Below, piece by piece: positions 1 through 4,368 of a stretch of DNA of 5,029 bases; within the stretch, counting starts at the first letter, position 1; each line of letters begins with the position of its first letter. The position numbers and the translations under genes were made by a program. The stretch covers positions 1 through 5,029 of the forward strand of contig JAKFXU010000308.1 of NCBI GenBank assembly GCA_021731215.1, in the 5' to 3' direction. Source of the stretch: Rhodoferax sp. (GTDB taxonomy: Bacteria > Pseudomonadota > Gammaproteobacteria > Burkholderiales > Burkholderiaceae_C). The notes under the pieces were generated by a model. The model was given only the letters and a program-made list of their open reading frames with translations. It searched no databases and was not told where the DNA came from.

Positions 1-463
1 CACCCGGTGCCTTGTCACTGCCCCGGCCACGTGCCATGAGGTGGGCGTGCATTTCACGCAACAATCGGTTGCACAACGGAAAGCCTTCACGCAGCCGCGC
101 CATGCCGTGCTCCAGCGCGGCGATGTAGTTGGATACTTCCACCACATCGTCTAAGGGCACACCGGGCGCTTCGTCCAGCTCGAACAACAACAAATCAGAC
201 AAGGACGATTGCGTGCCTTCAATCTGCGAGGACAGCACCGCTTCGCGGCGCACATAGGCGTAGAGAAAGAGCTGCGGATCGGGTAGCAGGGTGCTGACGC
301 TATCGAGCCGCCCGATAGCCAGGGTGGCCCGCTCAAGCAAGCGTTGCCGCACTCCGGTCACGTCCAGGGGCGCAACGGGGGGCAGCGCATTGGGGACAAA
401 GGCCCGAACAATCTCGCCCCCAGCAACGCTTTGTGCATAGCTGCCGGTGATGTCACGAAGCAT
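1..463 (-). CDS. Fic family protein, N-terminal part (cut by window edge)
   Basis: The first 154 residues are visible; the rest, including the expected catalytic HxFxDGNGR loop, lies beyond the window. Fic proteins usually transfer AMP or another nucleotide moiety from a nucleotide to a target protein. What is seen fits the Fic_N type: an N-terminal NALPPVAPLD segment (residues 25-34), then SSQIEGTQSSLSDLL (78-92). Within it S78-xxx-E82-G83 matches the [S/T]xxxE[G/N] inhibitory helix that blocks ATP binding, placing it with Fic proteins that carry the inhibitor at the N-terminus. The ATG at 463 is chosen because AAAGGA (476-471) lies at good distance upstream and the conserved N-terminus follows directly. 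Fic proteins of this build often end in a winged helix and may regulate themselves; the half-sites just upstream would suit that, but this is inference. Target unknown. Confidence 0.9.
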   Translation of the reverse strand, partial: MLRDITGSYAQSVAGGEIVRAFVPNALPPVAPLDVTGVRQRLLERATLAIGRLDSVSTLLPDPQLFLYAYVRREAVLSSQIEGTQSSLSDLLLFELDEAPGVPLDDVVEVSNYIAALEHGMARLREGFPLCNRLLREMHAHLMARGRGSDKAPG

Positions 464-473
464 GTGGCGATCC

Positions 474-520
474 TTTAATAAGAAATTCCGCTATTAAAAT
501 TTTAGACGATTTTTTTAATA
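474..520 (-). promoter_or_regulatory. Putative operator/promoter of the fic gene: three alternating half-sites
   Basis: An AT-rich stretch directly upstream of the Fic start holds three copies of one 7-mer in alternating orientation: TTTAATA (474-480), TATTAAA (492-498) and TTTAATA (514-520). The first two form a perfect inverted repeat with an 11-base gap, and the last two another with a 15-base gap. The promoter must lie in or near this stretch, but no -35/-10 pair with good spacing stands out. The arrangement suggests a dimeric repressor, possibly Fic's own C-terminal domain. AT-rich DNA produces such matches fairly easily, so confidence is moderate. Confidence 0.5.
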
Positions 521-665
521 TAAGGTTGAAAATGGCACCACCCACGACCTTGGTTTGATGCGCGCCGCCAGGCATCTTGGATGCGCTGGGCTTGTCGGTG
601 ACGGTATCCTTCATGCCGCTGCAACGAACAGTCGTCCGTCTCAGAGGCAGAGGCCAGCGCTTTGG

Positions 666-773
666 TCACTCCACCGCATCCAGCCTGGACGGCAGCACCC
701 AGTGAATGCCGCCTTGCCCATCGGGGAAGGCCACGCGCAAACCGTTGTCCCGCGCGGTTGAGGCGTACTTCAA
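666..773 (-). pseudogene. Short C-terminal gene remnant, unrecognised
   Basis: An open frame of about 35 codons ends at a TGA (668-666). It reads with ordinary protein-like composition: YASTARDNGL (residues 3-12), then RVAFPDGQGG, then IHWVLPSRLDAVE. There is no credible start: the earliest is a TTG at 773 with no ribosome binding site, and the frame is closed a little further upstream by a TGA within the mqsA 3' end. The dense FPDGQGG...HWVLPSRLD pattern looks like the tail of a real protein, left when the rest was deleted and mqsA came to lie against it. I do not recognise the family. The whole gap between mqsA and fic (464-789) contains only this, the fic control region, and about 145 bases (521-665) in which I see nothing supportable. 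Confidence 0.3.
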
Positions 774-789
774 TCGGACACTGCGCGCC

Positions 790-1197
790 CTACGCCGTCC
801 TGACCTCGTTCAACAGATCGGGGTGACGGTCAAGTACCTTGAGCAACTTCACCAGCGCCAAGGGCGGTTTGGTCTTGCCGTTCTCGTACCGCGAGAACGC
901 ATTCACGCCGCCGCCGAAAATTTCGGCTGCTTCGCGCTGGTCAAGTGCGAGCTTTTTGCGCACGCTGACGATGAAACCGGGATCGACGATTGCGGCGTTG
1001 ACCTGCTTTGAGAAAGCGCGCATCTCACGCATCACGCGATCAGACTCGGCTGCACCCAGAATGGACTCAGAACAGGCCGGGCAAAAGTCACCTGTCACCG
1101 CAGGAATGAGGGTGGTTTCACCCTTGTAGGTGTAGGGCAGGTCGCGGGTGTCATGGATCAGTTCAGCCGCGCCGCAAACAGGACATTTTATGTTCAT
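790..1197 (-). CDS. mqsA: MqsA antitoxin and transcriptional repressor
   Basis: 135 residues, close to the 131 of E. coli MqsA and alignable over its full length. The N-terminal zinc domain has CPVC (C5, C8) and CPAC (C39, C42), the four expected ligands, followed by the family-typical ESI and ESD positions. The C-terminal XRE-type helix-turn-helix (about 70-130) contains VRKKLALDQREAAEIF and GGGVNAFSRYENG (95-107). N99 and R103 match the residues that E. coli MqsA uses to contact its operator. It ends in LLNEVRTA, close to the E. coli C-terminus. MqsA binds and inhibits the MqsR ribonuclease and represses its own operon. Here the ATG overlaps the mqsR stop (ATGA, 1197-1194). The Shine-Dalgarno AAGGAG (1205-1200) sits inside the last mqsR codons, only two bases from the ATG. 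Because its partner is destroyed, this MqsA is probably an orphan regulator. Confidence 0.95.
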   Translation of the reverse strand: MNIKCPVCGAAELIHDTRDLPYTYKGETTLIPAVTGDFCPACSESILGAAESDRVMREMRAFSKQVNAAIVDPGFIVSVRKKLALDQREAAEIFGGGVNAFSRYENGKTKPPLALVKLLKVLDRHPDLLNEVRTA

Positions 1198-1398
1198 AGC
1201 TCCTTAAAGGACACGATCAGCACGTCATCAATGACCGTCAGTTTCAAATACACATCACCAGTTGGGTATTCCGGTCCAACGTGACCGGTGATTCCGGGAT
1301 CGTGACCGACGTTCCGGTGAACGTGACCGCAGGGAGTGGTCATGCTCTTGTAAAAATCCACTGGTTCGAGTGTCAACACCACGGCCAATTTTTCCCAT
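1194..1398 (-). pseudogene. mqsR: Decayed mqsR toxin gene (mRNA interferase relic)
   Basis: Two blocks of MqsR remain in one frame: AVVLTLEPVDFYKSMTT (about 1385-1335), matching E. coli residues about 44-60, and TGDVYLKLTVIDDVLIVSFKEL up to the TGA at 1196-1194, matching 77-98. MqsR cleaves mRNA mainly at GCU. Of the E. coli residues linked to catalysis, K56, Y81 and K96 are kept, while Q68 is lost with the whole WQD segment (61-76). That segment is replaced by 24 codons made of 21-bp repeats (1334-1263). The first ~44 codons are also missing. An ATG at 1398 followed by GGAAAAA resembles an mqsR start (MEK...), but it is out of frame with the surviving blocks and runs to a stop at 1257-1255. 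In-frame translation would need an ATG at 1442, inside or upstream of the promoter. Functional toxin is very unlikely. The 3' end probably survives because it carries the mqsA ribosome binding site. Confidence 0.9.
1268..1328 (-). repeat. Three 21-bp tandem repeats, probable IS21-family terminal fragment
   Basis: On the plus strand GTGACC occurs at 1281, 1302 and 1323, exactly 21 bases apart. Each copy is preceded by [A/G]TTCCGG (1268, 1291, 1311) at slightly varying distance. The block lies inside mqsR and replaces conserved codons. Multiple direct repeats of about 20 bp with an ATTCCGGTGAACGTGACC-like unit remind me of IS21-family element ends, where they serve as transposase binding sites. 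That assignment is from memory and unverified. No transposase or ATPase (IstA/IstB) gene is present here, so this would be a solo end or a deletion scar, not an element. Confidence 0.6.
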
Positions 1399-1404
1399 GG
1401 GCTG

Positions 1405-1433
1405 ATATTAACCCAGTTGGTTATATTTGGTAA
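1405..1433 (-). promoter_or_regulatory. mqsRA promoter with MqsA-type palindromic operator
   Basis: On the minus strand TTACCA (1433-1428) and TAATAT (1410-1405) are separated by 17 bases, each matching 4 of 6 consensus positions for -35 and -10. Between and partly over them lies the palindrome TAACC-N5-GGTTA (1409-1423). Its 13-bp core AACC-N5-GGTT has the same length and outer bases as the AACCT-N3-AGGTT palindromes bound by E. coli MqsA. The position upstream of the mqsR relic and mqsA fits autorepression by MqsA. Transcription would start around 1398, so the control region appears to have survived although most of the toxin did not. Confidence 0.6.
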
Positions 1434-1486
1434 ATACTGCATCAGGCTGGACATTCGCCCCCGCCGCCCGGTCCGGCAACACCCAG

Positions 1487-2545
1487 TTAGCGCGAGGTCG
1501 CGTTGAACAGCCACTCTGCGGCGGGTAATTCGGGGTAAGCCTTGTGCAAGGCTATGGCTCCTTGCTTTAGACGGGCCAGCCAACCTTTGCCGCGAGTGAG
1601 CATGTCGGTCAGGGCCTGGTCCAGGTTTTCGCGTCGGTGGTCCCAAAGAAAACTGAGCAAGCAGGCCGCTTGGGCCAGGTCTTTGGTCGATTTGGCCCGA
1701 AAAGCCCCTATGCGTTCGCCATAGACCACCAATTTGTGCAGGGCATAGCGCTCCGGACTGGGCACGTTGATGAGCACGGCGCCTTCGGCGCAGAAGAGTA
1801 CGGCCTGCTCCACGTTTTCCAGCGAAAACTCCATGAACGGCAGTGGCTGAAGCGTGATGTGCAGTTGCGGATGGGCGTAGGGCGCATCGCCACCGCGGTG
1901 CAGCGGTGTCAAGAAGTCCAGACGGAAGTCCGGCTCGGACGGAATGAGGTAGCTGCCGCCTGTTTTCCCGCTCAGGCCGGATACGGGCAAAAACCCCATT
2001 TCGAGGGATGTGATGGCCTCGTTGGTTTTGACCTCGACGTTGTTCGGCAAAAGGAGTGAGAGTCTTTTGCCAGCGTGGGCAAAGTCGATGTCCTGCGTGC
2101 GGTCCTGGCCGCCCCATCGCACGCCGAGCATGTTAGCGAAGGCAAGGAATGCGTGGGTGCCGATGAGAACACCGCCGGCACGGAAAAATCCGTAATCGGC
2201 CAGGCGCCGTATAACGCGGTAGTGCCGCGCAAGCACTGCAGCACCACCCAATGCGATTGCCGAACGAGCCAGTGGACCCAGGGCAGACGAAGCACTTGGC
2301 GCGTCTTTCTTGGCCATGAGCTTTTGCAGTGGCTCACCGTCTGGGCCAACGTAAACCTGGTGCAGCTTACCCGAGGGCTCGGTGTACTGAAAATACCAGT
2401 ACTTGCGCCCTTTCACGGTCTTGGCGTTGAAGGAGCCTTGCAGGTCCGAGAGGCCGCGAACATGCTCCGCGCCAAGGGCTGCGTCAAACAACTGCGCATA
2501 GGCAGTCTGAGTTGAAAGGGACTGCTCCAGGTAGAGTGGTGGCAT
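1487..2545 (-). CDS. GSU2403-type nucleotidyltransferase-fold protein
   Basis: 352 residues from the ATG at 2545. I recognise the GSU2403 (NTP_transf_8-like) family by overall pattern. An N-terminal region carries FNAKTVKGRKYWYFQYTEP (about 39-57) followed by VYVGPDGEPL. The nucleotidyltransferase core then has GVLIGTHAFLAF (125-136) and QDIDFA (151-156), giving the D152-x-D154 metal-binding pair. D210 in DFRLDFLTP is a plausible third carboxylate. PSPERYALHKLVV (262-274) and a helical C-terminal half follow. Distant relatives of this fold include the AbiEii/MNT/MenT toxins, which transfer nucleotides to protein or RNA; the substrate here is unknown. Translation could also start at TTG 2551, but the ATG is preferred. 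No Shine-Dalgarno precedes it, and a TATAAT box ends only 8 bases upstream, suggesting a leaderless mRNA. It lies 65 bases after the ATPase gene on the same strand. Confidence 0.8.
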   Translation of the reverse strand: MPPLYLEQSLSTQTAYAQLFDAALGAEHVRGLSDLQGSFNAKTVKGRKYWYFQYTEPSGKLHQVYVGPDGEPLQKLMAKKDAPSASSALGPLARSAIALGGAAVLARHYRVIRRLADYGFFRAGGVLIGTHAFLAFANMLGVRWGGQDRTQDIDFAHAGKRLSLLLPNNVEVKTNEAITSLEMGFLPVSGLSGKTGGSYLIPSEPDFRLDFLTPLHRGGDAPYAHPQLHITLQPLPFMEFSLENVEQAVLFCAEGAVLINVPSPERYALHKLVVYGERIGAFRAKSTKDLAQAACLLSFLWDHRRENLDQALTDMLTRGKGWLARLKQGAIALHKAYPELPAAEWLFNATSR

Positions 2546-2553
2546 AGTCAATA

Positions 2554-2585
2554 ATTATACTAATACTTCATGTTAGTTAGTATAA
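2554..2585 (-). promoter_or_regulatory. Promoter with overlapping 9-bp inverted repeat before the nucleotidyltransferase
   Basis: TTATACTAA (2555-2563) and TTAGTATAA (2577-2585) are perfect inverted arms around a 13-base gap. The near arm contains a perfect minus-strand -10 box TATAAT (2559-2554). A -35 at standard spacing is poor (TACTAA), and the far arm sits where it would be. A protein bound to both arms would cover the whole promoter, so this is probably an operator. The -10 is placed so that transcription would begin at about 2547-2545, on the start codon. The site shows that the nucleotidyltransferase can be expressed separately from the ATPase gene upstream. Confidence 0.6.
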
Positions 2586-2610
2586 CTTTGTTCACTGCCC
2601 GCCCTTGGTG

Positions 2611-3819
2611 CTAGCCAGCAATATTCGAGTCCCGGTCCTCCTCCGCCAGCCACTCCAGAAACTGCTCGTCTTCGACTGAATAAGACCCGCGCTGTGAGCG
2701 CCAGAGAAAGTTTTCTTCGCGCAATTTGTCCAGCGCATTCTGAACCGACGGCGTTTCAACTGAAACCCCGTGGGCCGCGCCCATTTCAGCCTCCAGCCGC
2801 GCCAATAACCGCGCCTTCATGGCGGCGGAAAACAGGCCAGGCCGGCGTACGTCTGGCCCCAACAAGGAGTCAGCGGCCAGCTCGCGCAACAGGGCTGACT
2901 GCAGCGGCGGCAAACTGGCCACCGTGTTGAGAAAATCCGTTTTGGAATCCCGAACCCCTTTGGCGGCCAGGCTGGCCAGCATCGCATTGGGATCCTGAGC
3001 GGGATTGTCCGCCAATTGCAGCCGCGTTTGGCTCAGCGCTTTGCGAAAGGGTTCTGGCCGGGAGCCCAGGCTTTGAAACACCGCCGTCGCCAAGTTGATA
3101 TCAAGATTGAGTTTGGAGCGGCCGACCAACCATTGAACATAGTCTTTGCCGAGGGTGGGAAATTGCACCATGTCGGCGCCATAAAACGCCTGCTCGCGCC
3201 CATTGACCAAGGTAGCCAGCTTGTCACGGTTGGAGCCGGTGGCTACCAACTGCATCCCATACCGGCCCGGATCGGTGTTCAGACTGTCCCGCGCCGCTTT
3301 CAGTGAAAACAGGGCGTTGATGCCCTCATCGGTTGTCAGCGCATGCTGGGCCTCATCAATCACAAGAATCAGTTTTTTCTGGCTGGCCTTGGAGAGGGCC
3401 TTGAGCGCATCGGCCAAGGTGGCGTCCTTGGACAGGTTGAGCTGCGAAAGGTCAAAGCTCAGGCCATTGCCCCATGCGCCAACAGTCAGCTTGGACATGT
3501 TGGTCAGTTTCTTGAGCGTTTTCGCAATCGGCCCATCCTCCCGCGCCAGCTCGGTGCGGATGGCGTTGGCGATATGAATCGCCGGGTTCACCGTCTTGTC
3601 GATCCAGAGGTCCACATAGATGACATTGAGGTTGCGTCGCTCAAACTCGGGCACCAGGTCTTGGCGCACAAAGGTCGATTTGCCCGTGCGCCGCGGTGCT
3701 GCCAGAAACATACCGCCACTGGTTCCAAGTGAGGTATCGAGCGCCTGATCGGCGAGTGCGGTGGCCAACTCGGGGCGATGAAAGAACTGATCCTGGGTGG
3801 GCTCGGGTGCTTGTGACAT
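2611..3819 (-). CDS. AAA/ORC-like P-loop ATPase with C-terminal winged helix
   Basis: 402 residues from the ATG at 3819, chosen because AGGAAGG (3831-3825) lies 5 bases upstream. A start at 3855 would add 12 residues encoded by the upstream repeats. Walker A is APRRTGKST (41-49), Walker B is LILVIDEAQ (150-158; D155, E156), and ATGSNRD (193-199) fits sensor 1. HRPELATAL near the N-terminus (14-22) is typical of archaeal-ATPase/ORC-like proteins. The C-terminal third (about 296-390) reads like a winged helix: LPPLQSALLRELA, then VQNALDKLREENFLWR and RGSYSVEDEQFLEWL, as in Cdc6/ORC-type ATPases. No signal peptide or membrane segment is seen, so it should act in the cytoplasm, perhaps on DNA. 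The nucleotidyltransferase gene follows after 65 bases, suggesting a functional pair, though no specific system is recognised. Confidence 0.85.
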   Translation of the reverse strand: MSQAPEPTQDQFFHRPELATALADQALDTSLGTSGGMFLAAPRRTGKSTFVRQDLVPEFERRNLNVIYVDLWIDKTVNPAIHIANAIRTELAREDGPIAKTLKKLTNMSKLTVGAWGNGLSFDLSQLNLSKDATLADALKALSKASQKKLILVIDEAQHALTTDEGINALFSLKAARDSLNTDPGRYGMQLVATGSNRDKLATLVNGREQAFYGADMVQFPTLGKDYVQWLVGRSKLNLDINLATAVFQSLGSRPEPFRKALSQTRLQLADNPAQDPNAMLASLAAKGVRDSKTDFLNTVASLPPLQSALLRELAADSLLGPDVRRPGLFSAAMKARLLARLEAEMGAAHGVSVETPSVQNALDKLREENFLWRSQRGSYSVEDEQFLEWLAEEDRDSNIAG

Positions 3820-3837
3820 GGTCACCTTCCTGCTTTG

Positions 3838-3873
3838 ATTATCGTGAATTATCAAACATTATCATAAATTATT
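3838..3873 (-). repeat. Four 10-bp-phased ATTATC repeats upstream of the ATPase gene
   Basis: ATTATC occurs at 3838, 3848 and 3858, with ATTATT at 3868, giving an exact 10-base step. On the minus strand these are GATAAT boxes (AATAAT in the first). A spacing of one helical turn puts all four on the same DNA face, as in operators or iterons bound by protein arrays. They end only 7 bases before the ribosome binding site, so they must overlap the promoter or the mRNA leader. The GATAAT units also resemble -10 boxes, but none has a convincing -35 partner. Binding by the ATPase's own winged helix is possible but unsupported beyond position. Confidence 0.6.
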
Positions 3874-3969
3874 CTGATGATTCGTTTGCCTTCACGAAAA
3901 ACATTAGAAACAGCCTGCAGCTACCGTGTGGTAGGCGTGAGCAGCTCTTAAATTTGTAGCAAATTGGAT

Positions 3970-4191
3970 TCAATCACAAGTCAATGCATCCATCGAGTCA
4001 GGGTGTTGGTCACGCACCACTTTGAGCAAAGCCATGTTTTCGTCAGACAAAACCCGAGCTATTGCGGTAACGGAGGGGAGCCACACATTGGGTTCGTCAG
4101 CATCGCGTGTGCGCGTTCCGGCGGCAATAGCCAGAGACCGCGCCCGTTGCTCTTGTACTGTTGCAATGCCAACGTTCAATACTTTGTCCAT
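3970..4191 (-). pseudogene. Truncated HVO_A0114-type regulator (antitoxin-like), winged helix lost
   Basis: 73 codons from the ATG at 4191, which has GAAAGAGG 7 bases upstream; an ATG at 4215 lies in frame but has no better site. The segments VLNVGIATVQEQRARSLAIA, DEPNVWLPSV and AIARVLSDENMALLKVVRDQ match from memory the N-terminal half of the HVO_A0114-like regulators, which are often encoded beside small toxins. In those proteins the text continues from a P.S...L motif into a winged helix. Here the frame turns to TCD and stops (3972-3970) immediately after HPDSMDAL. None of the frames between 3970 and the ATPase control region restores the missing domain. It is therefore a deletion product, unlikely to bind DNA normally. 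No toxin partner is recognisable in the 138 bases upstream (4192-4329). Confidence 0.6.
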
Positions 4192-4324
4192 CGTGATACC
4201 TCTTTCAGAACGCAATTCACCTCGGTTTAAAAATTACTGAGAACTGATAGGCGACAGGTCGGTGACAATTGAATGATTCATTTTTTTTAGCTTGAACCAG
4301 TATTTCAGCAGCCTGTAAATGGCC

Positions 4325-4368
4325 TAGAAAAATAACCATTCCCCGGCGAAGCCGGGGAATGGTTATTT
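4325..4368 (-). terminator. Rho-independent terminator with perfect 18-bp stem
   Basis: AAATAACCATTCCCCGGC (4330-4347) and its exact complement (4351-4368) enclose a 3-base loop. Read on the minus strand the loop region is GGC-TTC-GCC, very common in bacterial terminators, and the stem runs out into ATTTTTCT (4333-4326), supplying the U tract. The stop codon of the preceding gene touches the base of the stem. The left flank is also A-rich, so some bidirectional function is possible, but no plus-strand gene needs it. Confidence 0.9.

Noticed and set aside
453..614. A 53-codon minus-strand frame starting MKDTVTDKPS and running into the fic start
   Set aside because: No ribosome site, its second half is simply the AT-rich fic promoter region, and no family is recognised.
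555..1129. Overlapping plus-strand open frames of about 70-100 codons across mqsA and its flank
   Set aside because: They are antisense to the clear mqsA gene or lack ribosome sites and recognisable sequence.
1194..2117. A 307-codon minus-strand open frame joining MqsR-like C-terminal sequence to a long Arg/Pro/His-rich N-terminus
   Set aside because: Most of it is the +1-type shadow of the nucleotidyltransferase gene; only the part from about 1385 down has real MqsR homology.
1637..2515. Plus-strand open frames of about 140 codons antisense to the nucleotidyltransferase gene
   Set aside because: High GC at third positions creates such shadows; the minus strand carries the motif-bearing protein.
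3820..3855. Longer ATPase start at 3855
   Set aside because: The extra 12 residues are encoded by the phased repeats and have no ribosome site, whereas the ATG at 3819 has AGGAAGG at 5 bases.
3838..3873. CRISPR-like interpretation of the 10-bp repeats
   Set aside because: Units are far too short, there are no spacers, and they lie in a promoter region.
3921..3934. Small hairpin CTACC-GTGT-GGTAG in the gap before the ATPase control region
   Set aside because: Only a 5-bp stem, no T tract and no link to a gene end; could be chance. The integron attC idea was dropped because no core sites or cassettes are seen.
4192..4330. A frame reading HLQAAEILVQAKKNES upstream of the truncated regulator, faintly like the start of a HEPN-domain protein
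   Set aside because: Too short, no RxxxxH-type motif in proper context and no start; could be a relic but the resemblance is too weak to annotate.
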